Assembly: GCA_028870845.1 (NCBI GenBank)
Contig: JAGWOR010000002.1
Span: 1 to 64,000, forward strand
Reading direction: 5' to 3'
Length of the DNA: 64,000 bases
Origin: Gammaproteobacteria bacterium
GTDB taxonomy: Bacteria > Pseudomonadota > Gammaproteobacteria > Natronospirales > REEB76
Positions within the stretch are counted from its first letter, which is position 1. Every line of letters begins with the position of its first letter. Made by a program: the position numbers and the translations under genes. Of this stretch, positions 7,150 through 17,869 are shown in pieces. The notes under the pieces are model-generated. The model was not told the origin of the DNA. It worked only from the letters and a program-made list of their open reading frames with translations, and made no database searches.

Positions 7150-10044
7150 ATGAACAACTCTTACCAACAGCGGTATGTGACAACGCCGTTCTCCGGCAGC
7201 AATGCTGCATACGTTGAATTCCTGTACGAACAGTATATGGAAAATCCAGAATCGGTCCCCAAGGAGTGGGCGGATTATTTCCGCGAGTTGCAGGCAAGCA
7301 CGCCCGGACCAAAGGATACCCCCCGCAGCCCGGTGGAATTGGAGCTGGCAATCCGGGCCCATACCGGCCGTCTCAATCAGCGAGCATCTGCAATGCCGCT
7401 GCATCCCCTGGCCGCTGAGAAGCAGGCTGCCGTCATTAATTTGATCGAGGCGTATCGGGAGCGCGGACACTTGCGCGCCAGACTGGACCCGCTTGAGCTG
7501 TACGTGCCGCTGCCGGTTCCGGATCTGGACCTGGAGTTTCATGGACTGGGCAAGCCGGATATGGACACGGTATTCAGCACCGTGTCACTCAGCGGGCCGG
7601 ACCGGATGCCGCTGCGGGACATCTGGGCGATCTTGCAGGACAGCTACTGCCGGACACTGGGTTTCGAATTCATGCATATGAGCAACAGTGAAGAACGCCT
7701 GTGGATCATTCAGCGGATCGAATCGGCGCGCGCCAATGCCCGGCTTACACCCGACGAGAAACGCATGATCCTGGATTCGCTGATTGCCGCCGAAGGTATG
7801 GAGAAATACCTGCATACGCGCTATGTGGGACAAAAGCGCTTCTCCATTGAGGGCGGCGATGCGCTGATTGCCATGCTGCACGACCTCATCAAGTACGCCG
7901 CTGGCTTGCACGTGCAGGAAACCGTGATTGGCATGGCTCATCGTGGCAGGCTGAACGTGCTCATCAATATGCTGGGCAAGTCACCGCGTGAGATCTTTTC
8001 GGAATTCGAAGGCAGCTATGATCCGCAGCACGAAACCGGTTCCGGAGATGTGAAATACCATCTTGGGTTTGCCTCGGATTTAAAGACGGTCAATGGCAAT
8101 ATGCATGTGGCATTGGCGTTCAACCCGTCGCATCTGGAGATTGTGAATCCGGTGGTTGTGGGTTCAGTGCGGGCCCGCCAGGACCGGCGCGGGGATGCCA
8201 GCGGGGAAATCGTACTGCCGGTGCTGATTCACGGTGATGCGGCCTTGTCAGGGCAGGGCGTGGGCATGGAAACGCTGCAGCTTTCACAAACCCGGGGTTT
8301 CCACACCGGCGGCACCGTTCACATCGTGCTCAACAACCAGATCGGCTTTACCATCAGCAACCCGCACGATGCCAGATCCACGCCGTATTGCACGGATATC
8401 GCCAAGATGCTGGAAGCGCCGGTAATCCACGTGAACGGCGATGACCCGGAAGCCGCGATTTTTGCCACGCGCCTGGCTCTCGATTACCGCCAGAAATTTC
8501 ACAAGGATGTATTCATCGACCTGGTTTGCTACCGGCGTCACGGTCATAACGAAGCGGATGAACCTGCGGCTACTCAGCCGATCATGTACCGGAAAATCCG
8601 TGCACATCCCACTACCTTGGAATTGTATGTGCAAAATCTCCAGCAACAGAATCTGGCGGATAAGGCCGCGGTAGACGCCAAACTGATCCAGTATCGCGAT
8701 CAGCTGGATGCCGGCAAACCGGTTGCCCCGAGCATCGTGACCCACGTGCCGAACCAGTACACGGTTAACTGGTCGAGGTATCAACAGCGGCATTGGCACG
8801 AAGAGGTAAATACCCAGCTTGCGGATAATCAATGCCAGGAGCTGGCCGAGGCGATAAACCATGTGCCGGATAATGTTATCCTGCATCCCACCGTTGCTCG
8901 CATATATGATGCGCGTCGCAAGATGGCGGCAGGCACGTTGCCAATGGACTGGGGGTTCGCCGAGTTGCTGGCATATGCCAGCCTGGTGACCAGTGGCTAT
9001 CCGGTGCGCCTGACCGGGCAAGATACGGGCCGCGGTACTTTTTTCCACCGCCAGGCCGTACTGCATAATCAGAAAGATGGCAGCACCTACATCCCGCTTG
9101 AGCACATTGCCAAGGACCAAAAACCGTTCATGGTGGTGGATTCGCTGCTTTCCGAAGAAGGCGTCATGGGCTTCGAATATGGCTACAGCACCGCAGAGCC
9201 CGATGCGCTGGTGATCTGGGAGGCCCAGTATGGCGATTTCGCCAACGGCGCGCAGGTGGTTATTGATCAGTTCATTTCTGCAGGCGAGGCCAAATGGGGT
9301 CGTCTGTGCGGGCTCGTGCTGTTTCTCCCGCATGGTTACGAAGGCGCAGGTCCCGAGCATTCTTCCGCGCGGTTGGAGCGTTACTTGCAGTTGTGCGCAG
9401 AGCACAACATGCAGGTCTGCATACCATCCACCCCCGCGCAATTTTTCCATATGCTGCGTCGCCAAGTCATGCGACCATACCGCAAACCCCTGATTGTCAT
9501 GACACCCAAGAGTTTGTTGCGGCACAAACTCTCTGTATCGCAGTTGCGGGACCTTACACATGGACGTTTCCATGTGGTTATTCCTGAGATTGACGATCTC
9601 CAGACCGGGCGCATACGGCGTGTAGTGTTCTGCTCCGGCAAGGTCTATTACGATCTGCTGGAAGCCAGGCGTGCGGACAAAAGCATAGATGACATAGCGC
9701 TGGTGCGGCTTGAGCAGCTTTATCCATTTCCCCATGAGGAATATGCAGATATCATCCAGCGCTATTCACAGGCCCGCGATATCGTTTGGTGCCAGGAGGA
9801 ACCGCAGAATCAGGGCGCCTGGTATGAAATCCGGCATCGTTTACAGGACCCGCTCACGGCATTGCACACGCTGCGCTACGTTGGCCGTCCGGCATCCGCA
9901 TCTCCAGCGGCGGGTTACGCGCAGCTGCACAAGCAACAGCAGGCTGCGTTGATCAGTGCAGCGCTAAGCAAAGGCGCAGTGCCGATGCCGGCAGACGCGC
10001 CTAAAATGAAAGCCAAAGCCAAAGCCAGAGCTGAATCGGAGTAG
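7150..10044 (+). CDS. sucA: 2-oxoglutarate dehydrogenase E1 component
   Basis: 964 aa; MNNSYQQRYVTTPFSGSNAAYVEFLYEQY..., VIGMAHRGRLNVLINMLGK, GHNEADEPAATQPIMYRKI; followed by E2 and E3 genes. Confidence 0.98.
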   Translation: MNNSYQQRYVTTPFSGSNAAYVEFLYEQYMENPESVPKEWADYFRELQASTPGPKDTPRSPVELELAIRAHTGRLNQRASAMPLHPLAAEKQAAVINLIEAYRERGHLRARLDPLELYVPLPVPDLDLEFHGLGKPDMDTVFSTVSLSGPDRMPLRDIWAILQDSYCRTLGFEFMHMSNSEERLWIIQRIESARANARLTPDEKRMILDSLIAAEGMEKYLHTRYVGQKRFSIEGGDALIAMLHDLIKYAAGLHVQETVIGMAHRGRLNVLINMLGKSPREIFSEFEGSYDPQHETGSGDVKYHLGFASDLKTVNGNMHVALAFNPSHLEIVNPVVVGSVRARQDRRGDASGEIVLPVLIHGDAALSGQGVGMETLQLSQTRGFHTGGTVHIVLNNQIGFTISNPHDARSTPYCTDIAKMLEAPVIHVNGDDPEAAIFATRLALDYRQKFHKDVFIDLVCYRRHGHNEADEPAATQPIMYRKIRAHPTTLELYVQNLQQQNLADKAAVDAKLIQYRDQLDAGKPVAPSIVTHVPNQYTVNWSRYQQRHWHEEVNTQLADNQCQELAEAINHVPDNVILHPTVARIYDARRKMAAGTLPMDWGFAELLAYASLVTSGYPVRLTGQDTGRGTFFHRQAVLHNQKDGSTYIPLEHIAKDQKPFMVVDSLLSEEGVMGFEYGYSTAEPDALVIWEAQYGDFANGAQVVIDQFISAGEAKWGRLCGLVLFLPHGYEGAGPEHSSARLERYLQLCAEHNMQVCIPSTPAQFFHMLRRQVMRPYRKPLIVMTPKSLLRHKLSVSQLRDLTHGRFHVVIPEIDDLQTGRIRRVVFCSGKVYYDLLEARRADKSIDDIALVRLEQLYPFPHEEYADIIQRYSQARDIVWCQEEPQNQGAWYEIRHRLQDPLTALHTLRYVGRPASASPAAGYAQLHKQQQAALISAALSKGAVPMPADAPKMKAKAKARAESE

Positions 10045-10046
10045 GC

Positions 10047-11306
10047 ATGAGCATAGAAATCAAGGTACCCCAGTTGCCTGAATCCATCCAGGACGCCACG
10101 CTGGTCGGCTGGCACAAGCAAGCGGGCGATGCGGTTAAGCGGGATGAAAACCTGGTGGATATCGAAACCGACAAAGTCGTGCTGGAATGTCCCGCGCCTG
10201 CCGACGGCGTGCTCAAGGAGATCCGGATTCAGGGTGGTGCGACAGTCACCGCCGGGCAGGTGATCGCCATTCTGGATACGGATGTAGCGGGCTCCGGCGC
10301 CAAGCCGGCCACTATGCCCGAGGCCCGGTCCGAGCAACTGCCGGGTCAGGAAAAGGCAAGCGCTGCTGCCAGGCCGATGCGCGATGAACTGCCGCTCAGT
10401 CCTTCAGTGCGCCGGCTCGTAGAGGAGCACAAGCTGGATCCCGAAATGATCAAAGGCAGTGGTCCGGACGGCCGCCTCACCAAAGGTGATGTGCTGGCCT
10501 ACGTCGAGCACGCCGGTACGAACGCTGGCACTGCCGGCGATACTCCGCATGCCCCGCAGGGCGGCGAACCGGCTGCCATACCAAAAATGCAGTCGCCTGC
10601 AGGCCAGCGCGAAGACCGCCGGGTGCCCATGACGCGCATGCGTGCGCGTATTGCCCAGCGTCTCAGTGAGTCACAGGCAAATACCGTGATGCTCACGTCC
10701 TTTAACGAAGTGGACATGAGTGAAGTGATGAACCTGCGGGCGCGTTTCAAGGAAAAATTCGAGAAACAGCAGGGCATCAAGCTCGGATTCATGTCCTTCT
10801 TTGTCAAGGCAGTGGTTCAGGCACTGAAAAATTATCCGGTTTTGAACGCTGCATGCGAAGCTAACGACATCATTTACCATGATTATTGGGACATCTGTGT
10901 GGCGGTTTCCACTCCCCGTGGCCTGGTAACGCCCGTATTGCGCGACGCGGACCAGATGGGTTTTGCCGAAATTGAAAAAACACTGGCTGATCTCGCGGTG
11001 CGAGCACGCGATGGCAAAATATCGCTGGAAGAACTGACTGGCGGCACCTTCACCATCACCAATGGCGGGGTATTCGGCTCGCTGTTTTCCACGCCAATCC
11101 TCAATCCACCCCAGAGCGGAATTCTTGGCATGCATGCCATCAAGGACCGCGCTGTAGTAGTAGACGGCAAAGTCGAGGCCCGTCCCATGATGTATATCGC
11201 AATTACCTACGATCATCGCATCGTCGATGGCCGTGAAGCTGTGTTGTTTCTGGTATCAATAAAGGAGCAACTTGAGGATCCAGCACGAATGCTGTTGCAA
11301 ATCTGA
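10047..11306 (+). CDS. sucB: Dihydrolipoyllysine-residue succinyltransferase (E2)
   Basis: Lipoyl domain with DIETDKVVLE, E3-binding domain, catalytic ITYDHRIVDGREAVLFL. Confidence 0.98.
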   Translation: MSIEIKVPQLPESIQDATLVGWHKQAGDAVKRDENLVDIETDKVVLECPAPADGVLKEIRIQGGATVTAGQVIAILDTDVAGSGAKPATMPEARSEQLPGQEKASAAARPMRDELPLSPSVRRLVEEHKLDPEMIKGSGPDGRLTKGDVLAYVEHAGTNAGTAGDTPHAPQGGEPAAIPKMQSPAGQREDRRVPMTRMRARIAQRLSESQANTVMLTSFNEVDMSEVMNLRARFKEKFEKQQGIKLGFMSFFVKAVVQALKNYPVLNAACEANDIIYHDYWDICVAVSTPRGLVTPVLRDADQMGFAEIEKTLADLAVRARDGKISLEELTGGTFTITNGGVFGSLFSTPILNPPQSGILGMHAIKDRAVVVDGKVEARPMMYIAITYDHRIVDGREAVLFLVSIKEQLEDPARMLLQI

Positions 11307-11421
11307 TTGCCTGTGACTGCCCTGTGGCGTGAAGCTCCCGGAATCGCATCAAAACTGCTGACAGTTTCCTATGCCAGCCCTGCCGGAGGCGGCACCTGGA
11401 AATTAACCAAGGGAATCGAAC

Positions 11422-12855
11422 ATGAACGAATCATATGATGTTGTGGTTATCGGTGCCGGGCCTGCCGGCTATGTGTGTGCGATCCGTGCTGCGCAGAATG
11501 GCTTGAAAACCGCCTGCGTGGACAACTGGAAAAATCCGGATGGCAAACATGCCCTTGGTGGTACCTGTCTCAACGCCGGCTGCATACCTTCGAAAGCGCT
11601 GCTGGAATCCTCGGAAATGTTTCACAAGGCCAAGCATGAATTTGCTTCCCACGGAATCAAACTCGGTACTCCGCAGGTTGATGTGCAGGTAATGCAGGCC
11701 CGCAAATCCAGGATTGTCAGCAGCCTCACCGGAGGTATCGCAGCGCTGTTCAAATCCAATAATGTAACCGGCATCCAGGGGACTGCACGCTTGCTCAAGA
11801 ACGGCAGCGTCGAAGTATCCGACTCCGGTGACCCTAAAAAGAAGGACATCATCCAGGCCAGGCACATAGTGCTGGCTTCGGGGTCGGAACCTGTGGAGTT
11901 GAAGGTTGCGCCATTCGATGGCAAGGACATAGTGGATTCCTGGGGTGCCCTGGAATTCACGTCTGTGCCCAAGCGATTGGGAATCATCGGTGGTGGAGTG
12001 ATTGGCCTGGAACTCGGCAGTGTCTGGCATAGGCTCGGATCGGAAGTGGCCATCATCGAAGCCATGGAAAACTTCCTGTTCATGGCCGATCAGCAGATTG
12101 CGCAGGCCGCAGCCAGGGAATTCAAAAAGCAGGGACTGAACGTGCGCCTGGGGTCAAAAGTCACCGCTGCGATAAAGGGCAAGGACGGTGTGCGCGTACA
12201 ATATGAAGACAAGGATGGCAGGCATGACCTGACGGTGGACAAGTTGATCGTCTGCGTGGGACGCAAGCCCGCAACCGCCAATTTGCTGGAGGACGGATGC
12301 GGCGTAAAAACCGACTCCCGGGGCTTCATTCAGGTGGACGATGAATGCCGGACAGGTGTCAGGAATATCTGGGCAATCGGCGATTGTGTGCGCGGGCCCA
12401 TGCTGGCCCACAAGGGCTCGGAAGAAGGCGTGATGGTGGCAGACCTGATGGCTGGCAAAGTCGCGGAAATGAACTACGATGTTATTCCATCGATCATATA
12501 CACATGGCCTGAAATCGCTTGGGTAGGCAAGACCGAGGAGGAACTCAAAAAGCAGGCGATACGCTACAAGGCAGGCAGTTTTCCGTTTGCCGCCAATGGC
12601 CGTGCCAAAGCAATGGAAGCGCCCGCCGGCATGGTGAAGATACTGGCGCGTGCCGATACTGATGAAATACTCGGCGTGCACATCCTGGGGCCGATGGCCT
12701 CCGAGCTGATCGCCGAGGCGGTTGTCGCCATGGAATTCCGCGCCAGTGCCGAGGACATTCAGCGTACCATCCATGCACATCCGACCCTCTCGGAAGCCAT
12801 GCATGAGGCGTCGCTGGCGGCAGACAAACGCGCTATCCACGCCATAAACAGATGA
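11422..12855 (+). CDS. lpdA: Dihydrolipoyl dehydrogenase (E3)
   Basis: GAGPAGYVCAIRAAQNGLKTACVD, GGTCLNAGCIPSKALL, HAHPTLSEAMHEA. Confidence 0.98.
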   Translation: MNESYDVVVIGAGPAGYVCAIRAAQNGLKTACVDNWKNPDGKHALGGTCLNAGCIPSKALLESSEMFHKAKHEFASHGIKLGTPQVDVQVMQARKSRIVSSLTGGIAALFKSNNVTGIQGTARLLKNGSVEVSDSGDPKKKDIIQARHIVLASGSEPVELKVAPFDGKDIVDSWGALEFTSVPKRLGIIGGGVIGLELGSVWHRLGSEVAIIEAMENFLFMADQQIAQAAAREFKKQGLNVRLGSKVTAAIKGKDGVRVQYEDKDGRHDLTVDKLIVCVGRKPATANLLEDGCGVKTDSRGFIQVDDECRTGVRNIWAIGDCVRGPMLAHKGSEEGVMVADLMAGKVAEMNYDVIPSIIYTWPEIAWVGKTEEELKKQAIRYKAGSFPFAANGRAKAMEAPAGMVKILARADTDEILGVHILGPMASELIAEAVVAMEFRASAEDIQRTIHAHPTLSEAMHEASLAADKRAIHAINR

Positions 12856-12883
12856 GCATAGATAGCGTATATTCCTTAATCCA

Positions 12884-12914
12884 TGGAGGGCGCTGAATGC
12901 GCCTTCTTTTTTAT
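12884..12914 (+). terminator. Rho-independent terminator after lpdA
   Basis: GAGGGCGC-TGAAT-GCGCCTTC stem followed by TTTTTTAT. Confidence 0.75.
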
Positions 12915-12951
12915 ACGCCAGGCATTCCGTGCAGCAAGAGGAGTGTGCATC

Positions 12952-14019
12952 ATGCATAAATATTACAGCGGCCTACTGTGCGCATTGCTGCTTTTGCCGG
13001 CAGCGGGCAGGTGTGCAGTGCCTCCGCATGCGGTGGTATTCATCTATCATCGCTTTGGAGACGACCGCTACCCTTCAACCAACATCAGACTGGACCAGTT
13101 TGAAGCGCAGCTGAACTGGCTTGCACAGAATCACTATCAAGTATGGCCATTGCCTAAAATCGTTAGATACCTGCAGGAAAACAAGCCCATGCCGGACCAC
13201 GTAGTGGCCATCACCATCGATGATGCGTTTCAATCTGCCTACGTGAATGCATATCCGCGGCTTAAGGCGCGTGGCTGGCCTTTCACCGTGTTTGTCAGCA
13301 CCTCCGCGGTGGATGAACACCTGCCCGATTTCATGAGTTGGGATGAACTCCGCGAGATGGCCAAGCACGGCGCCAACTTCGGGGATCACACGGTGGATCA
13401 CGCGCACCTGCCGTTCAGGTATAAGGGCGAGACCGATATGATATGGGCTGACCGGGTGCGCAAGGATATCCTCCAGGCCCAGGCGCGCATCCAGGCTGAA
13501 CTCGGCCCGGACACCAATGAATCCCCCAAGTTGTTTGCCTACCCGTATGGTGAGTACGACAAGGATCTTGCTGAATTGGTCAACGGGCTGGGTTTCGTTG
13601 CCTTCGGGCAGGAAGCGGGCGCACTGGATGAACCGCTGGATCCGCGGGCTTTACCGCGCTATCCCATCGAAGAACATTATGGCGACCTGCCGAGTTTTAT
13701 CTTGAAGGCGCAAAGCCTGCCGATGCCCATCATAAGCCTCAAACCATGGAATCCATTGGTCACTATGAATAATCCGCCAAGCCTTGCCGTGACCCTGAAA
13801 CCGGGCGTGATCCCGGCGGATGCCCTGCATTGTTACCTGAATGGCCCGCCCATGACGGTGCATTGGCTGAATACATCCAAAACACAGTTCAGTCTGCAGG
13901 CTGGCCAGCCTGTGGGAGTAGGGCGCAGCCGTTACAATTGCACCGCACTCGTAGGCGGGCGCTATTACTGGTATAGCCATATGTGGCTGCTGCCGCCCGC
14001 GCCGCCAGCAAAGTCATGA
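12952..14019 (+). CDS. Polysaccharide deacetylase (NodB-like) family protein, exported
   Basis: Signal peptide MHKYYSGLLCALLLLPAAGRCA; VVAITIDDAFQSAYVNAYPRLKARGWPFTVFVST; GDHTVDHAHL. Start moved to ATG 12952 because upstream codons lie in the terminator. Confidence 0.85.
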   Translation: MHKYYSGLLCALLLLPAAGRCAVPPHAVVFIYHRFGDDRYPSTNIRLDQFEAQLNWLAQNHYQVWPLPKIVRYLQENKPMPDHVVAITIDDAFQSAYVNAYPRLKARGWPFTVFVSTSAVDEHLPDFMSWDELREMAKHGANFGDHTVDHAHLPFRYKGETDMIWADRVRKDILQAQARIQAELGPDTNESPKLFAYPYGEYDKDLAELVNGLGFVAFGQEAGALDEPLDPRALPRYPIEEHYGDLPSFILKAQSLPMPIISLKPWNPLVTMNNPPSLAVTLKPGVIPADALHCYLNGPPMTVHWLNTSKTQFSLQAGQPVGVGRSRYNCTALVGGRYYWYSHMWLLPPAPPAKS

Positions 14020-14103
14020 ACCACTGATCAATTTTCGGGTACTGACCGCTACGCGGTATTCTGGACGTCTAATTACCGGATGGCTGTTTATTAATAAAGC
14101 GGT

Positions 14104-15012
14104 TTAATCACCGGTGTTGGAAAGCGACAAGTTTGCCAGTTTGCTCAACTCGTTGCTGCGGATCATGGCGCGGATATTCTCGATGTATGCATCGCCGGTG
14201 ATCGAATAGCGGTTAAGGGCGCCGGCAAGCTTGAGGGCATCCAGAGGTTTACCACTGGCGCGCATCTGCGCCCGCAGATTGCGGAAATCCACGTAGGCGA
14301 AGCCGACATTGATATTGTTCAGATAGGCACGCACCGAAGTTTGGATATCCGGATAGACGCGCACCAGGTGATTGGCGTCGTCCCCGCGGTTTACCGGCAC
14401 GCTGCCCTGGTCGGTATCCCAGGTCCAGATGCCGAACAGATTGTTGCCTTCGAGGGCAAAGCGTGATGTGCCCCAGCCGCTTTCCTGGGCGGCCTGCGCC
14501 AGCACCAGGGCCACCGGCACCGTATCCACGCGATTAAGCAGGGTTTCACGCACTTTCGGGTCGTTTAAGTCGCCATCCACATGGTATTGGGCGGCGATGG
14601 CCAGGATTTCCTGGCCGGCATCAGATTGGGAATCGATGGCGCCGCGGCCGAATTGCTGCAATATGAATTCGCGCTGACGCCAGATGCGTAAATTCTCGGC
14701 AAGGACGATGGGCAGAAGCGCGCGAAAAAACACGGTCTTCTTCTGCTGCTTATCCAGGGTGTCGAGGCCGTAGGGTAGCGAGGTGATGGCGTATGGCGGC
14801 ACGCTATCCTGGGGAGGCCAGGAATAGTCCTGGCTTAAAAAAATATTTTCCAAGGCCGTGGCGGATGGCGGCTTTATGGGTATCAGGTCAACCTTATCGA
14901 TGAGGACAACCGGATCCCCGGGCGCGTGCCGCTGATGCCATACGATGAGGCCCGCCACCAGGAAGGGCACGGTGGAGAGCAGCATATACACCACAAACCG
15001 TGCGATGCGCAC
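14104..15012 (-). CDS. Glucosaminidase domain protein (Bax-like), membrane anchored
   Basis: N-terminal TM; VALVLAQAAQESGWGTSRFALEGNNLFGIWTW...VRVYPDIQTSVRAYLNNIN. Confidence 0.87.
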   Translation of the reverse strand: MRIARFVVYMLLSTVPFLVAGLIVWHQRHAPGDPVVLIDKVDLIPIKPPSATALENIFLSQDYSWPPQDSVPPYAITSLPYGLDTLDKQQKKTVFFRALLPIVLAENLRIWRQREFILQQFGRGAIDSQSDAGQEILAIAAQYHVDGDLNDPKVRETLLNRVDTVPVALVLAQAAQESGWGTSRFALEGNNLFGIWTWDTDQGSVPVNRGDDANHLVRVYPDIQTSVRAYLNNINVGFAYVDFRNLRAQMRASGKPLDALKLAGALNRYSITGDAYIENIRAMIRSNELSKLANLSLSNTGD

Positions 15013-15423
15013 GGCCAGCTTGGACTGGGATGGATTGGCGCGCTGCGCTCGGATATGCGGTTCCTCGTGTAATTAAGCGTCACTGAACTAGTATAGGTTA
15101 CACAGCCGCCGGTTCCCTACCGCCCATGCCTGCTGGTGTCGGCCGCGGGCCATAGGCTGGCTTGAAAGATCAAAGTACGCGGCACAATGCACGCTATGGC
15201 GGCATAGTATCCAGACCAAAGTGAGCATCAGCCGGTGAATTTCTGGCCTGTGCTCCGGCTTTCCTGAGTATTCGAACTAAGGTTTGTAAATGACTTGCTA
15301 GGTGAATTCTTGTGAGGGCGGGTACCGGCTCTACAGTGCATGAAAATACTGCAGTATTCGTGTTTTTAACGCTATCATATACGGCAGTTCTACCAGTTTA
15401 TGCACCATTCCAGGAGCTCTTCC

Positions 15424-15987
15424 ATGATTATACGCAGCGCAGGCCTGTTCCTAGCTTTGGCCGCCACGGCATTTGCCGTACAGGCGAATAACCTGGATAT
15501 TAACCTCGGCAGTAACGCCGCAGCCGTTAATTTTTCCACCAATCTGACCAGCACCGGTTTGGAGGCTGATGCAGGTTATCTGCATCATACCAGTCAGGTG
15601 GATATCGGTAATGTCGGCTTGCAAGTGGTGGGTGATTCGAATCCCGCGGGCTCGCCGTTCATTTTCGCGGTCGGGGGCAAGGTTTTTTTCATAAGCCCCA
15701 AGCAGAACTATGGCAATGGTACAGTGCTTGGACTTGGCGGCCACTTTAATTACACCTGGCCAACTTACAACCGCTTCATAATCGGCGGCGAGCTTTATTA
15801 CGCGCCTAGTATTGTGTCATTCAATAATGCCGACCGTTATCTGGAATTTGGTGTGAATGCCGGATATGAAATTCTCCACAACGCGGAACTGTACGTGGGC
15901 TACCGGCATATTTCAGCGGCGTTCACCCATACCGGAACCTTGACTCTGGACAGCACATTCATGGTCGGATTCAACCTATCATTCTGA
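15424..15987 (+). CDS. YfaZ-family outer membrane protein
   Basis: Signal peptide [21 protein letters not shown], beta-rich body, C-terminal VGFNLSF with terminal Phe. Confidence 0.7.
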   Translation: MIIRSAGLFLALAATAFAVQANNLDINLGSNAAAVNFSTNLTSTGLEADAGYLHHTSQVDIGNVGLQVVGDSNPAGSPFIFAVGGKVFFISPKQNYGNGTVLGLGGHFNYTWPTYNRFIIGGELYYAPSIVSFNNADRYLEFGVNAGYEILHNAELYVGYRHISAAFTHTGTLTLDSTFMVGFNLSF

Positions 15988-16009
15988 TTTATTTGGTACG
16001 GGTGTATGC

Positions 16010-16750
16010 ATGGCGGGTCACAGCAAGTGGGCGAACATACAGCATCGCAAAAACAGCCAGGATGCCAAGCGCGGCAAACTGTTCACGCGACTGATTCGTG
16101 AAATTACCAGCACAGCCCGCCAGGGCGACGCTGATCCGAATACCAATCCACGTTTACGGCTGGCGGTGGACAGGGCCCTGGCCGCCAACATGACCCGCGA
16201 TACCATCGAACGTGCCATCAAGCGCGGTTCTGGCGAATTACAGGGCGCAGCCCTGGAAGAAATTCGCTATGAGGGGTATGGGCCCGGCGGCGTTGCCATC
16301 ATCGTCGATTGTCTGTCAGATAACCGTACCCGCACCGTTGGGGAAGTACGCCACGCCTTTACAAAACATCATGGCAATCTGGGGGCGGACGGCTCGGTCA
16401 GTTATCTTTTCAACGAATGCGGAGTCCTGGTTTTCAGTCCGGATACAGGCGAAGACAAGGTCATGGAAGCAGCGCTGAATGCCGGCGCGGAAGATGTGAT
16501 AGACGGCGATCAGGGAATTGAGGTTTTGACCGACCCGGCGGCATTTCATGCCGTCAAGGAAGCCATGGAAAATGCAGGATTGAAACCACTTTCCTCTGAG
16601 ATCACCATGCGTGCGGCGATATCCGTGCCGCTGGAACCGGCCCAAGCCCAGAATGTACTGGAGCTGCTGGAGGCACTGGAAAACCTGGATGATGTCCAGA
16701 CGGTGTATTCGAACGCCGAATTCCCGGATGAAATGCTGCAGGCTTCATGA
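16010..16750 (+). CDS. yebC: YebC/PmpR family DNA-binding regulatory protein
   Basis: [32 protein letters not shown]; directly upstream of ruvC. Confidence 0.97.
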   Translation: MAGHSKWANIQHRKNSQDAKRGKLFTRLIREITSTARQGDADPNTNPRLRLAVDRALAANMTRDTIERAIKRGSGELQGAALEEIRYEGYGPGGVAIIVDCLSDNRTRTVGEVRHAFTKHHGNLGADGSVSYLFNECGVLVFSPDTGEDKVMEAALNAGAEDVIDGDQGIEVLTDPAAFHAVKEAMENAGLKPLSSEITMRAAISVPLEPAQAQNVLELLEALENLDDVQTVYSNAEFPDEMLQAS

Positions 16751-16763
16751 CCTCAGGTACTGA

Positions 16764-17279
16764 GTGATCCACAACATCAGAATTCTAGGCATAGACCCGG
16801 GCTCCCTGTATACGGGCTACGGGATCATTGACAGCCAGGGCGACAACCTGAAACATGTGGCCAGCGGGTGCATACGTACAAACGGCGGTGAGTTCACCAG
16901 ACGGCTACAAGAGATATTTTACGGGGTTGGAGCATTATTGGATGAATTCCGGCCCCAGGAGCTGGTGGTGGAAAAAGCCTTTGTACACAAAAATGCCGAT
17001 AGCGCCCTCAAGCTCGGCCAGGCACGCGCCGCTGCCATTTGCGCAAGCTTGCCCCAAGCGCTGCCGGTGCATGAGTACACGCCGCGTGAAATCAAGCAGG
17101 CGCTTACCGGCCGGGGTGGCGCCAGCAAAATCCAGGTCCAGCATATGGTGAAGAGCCTGCTCAGGCTGCAGGGCGTCATGCAAGCGGACAGCGCGGATGC
17201 TTTGGCGGCCGCCATTTGCCATGCCCATAGCCGCGGTATGCGCCTGCGGCTGGCGGCCGGCCAGGGCGGTCAGCAATGA
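16764..17279 (+). CDS. ruvC: Crossover junction endodeoxyribonuclease RuvC
   Basis: RILGIDPGSLYTGYGIID; GTG start; ATGA overlap with ruvA. Confidence 0.96.
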   Translation: MIHNIRILGIDPGSLYTGYGIIDSQGDNLKHVASGCIRTNGGEFTRRLQEIFYGVGALLDEFRPQELVVEKAFVHKNADSALKLGQARAAAICASLPQALPVHEYTPREIKQALTGRGGASKIQVQHMVKSLLRLQGVMQADSADALAAAICHAHSRGMRLRLAAGQGGQQ

Positions 17280-17863
17280 TCGGTCTGCTGCGAGGCGTGA
17301 TACTGCACCGGCACCCGCCCCATCTGCTGATCGATGTGCATGGAGTCGGATATGAAATTGAGTCACCCATGTCCACTTTCTACGACCTGCCGGACACCGG
17401 TGCCGAGGTGTTGCTGTATACCCACCTGGTGGTGCGTGAGGACGCGCATATTCTTTTCGGTTTCGCCACGGAAACCGAACGCCGCCTTTTCCGTGCCCTG
17501 ATCCGCGTGAATGGCGTGGGACCGCGACTGGCGCTCACCATACTTTCTGGCGTCAATGTCGAAACCTTCGCGCGCAGCGTTCTGGATAACGATACTGCCG
17601 CGCTTACGCGATTGCCGGGTATCGGCAAAAAGACCGCCGAACGCCTGATCGTGGAAATGCGTGACCGGCTGGAAGAGGCAATCAGTATCGACGCTGCCAT
17701 CACCGGAAAACCGAATCCGCGTGATGAAGCGTTGTCCGCGCTGGTAAGTCTGGGCTACAAGCCGCAGGAAGCCGCCCGCATGTTGCGCGGCGTGCCGGAT
17801 TCCGGTATCAGCAGCGAGGAAATTATCCGCCGGGCGTTGCAGAACGCCGCACGCGGGCAGTGA
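17276..17863 (+). CDS. ruvA: Holliday junction branch migration protein RuvA
   Basis: MIGLLRGVILHRHPPHLLIDVHGVGYE; LPGIGKKTAERLIVEMRDRL. Confidence 0.97.
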   Translation: MIGLLRGVILHRHPPHLLIDVHGVGYEIESPMSTFYDLPDTGAEVLLYTHLVVREDAHILFGFATETERRLFRALIRVNGVGPRLALTILSGVNVETFARSVLDNDTAALTRLPGIGKKTAERLIVEMRDRLEEAISIDAAITGKPNPRDEALSALVSLGYKPQEAARMLRGVPDSGISSEEIIRRALQNAARGQ

Positions 17864-17869
17864 GCAGTT

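Noticed and set aside
8284-9735. 483-aa minus-strand ORF opposite sucA
   Set aside because: Fully antisense to unambiguous sucA; no recognisable domain; typical of high-GC antisense open frames
10671-11216. 181-aa minus-strand ORF opposite sucB
   Set aside because: Antisense to the catalytic domain of sucB, no family features
11431-12030. 199-aa minus-strand ORF opposite lpdA
   Set aside because: Antisense artefact
12154-12957. 267-aa minus-strand ORF opposite lpdA
   Set aside because: Antisense to well-supported lpdA; His/Cys-rich composition without domain
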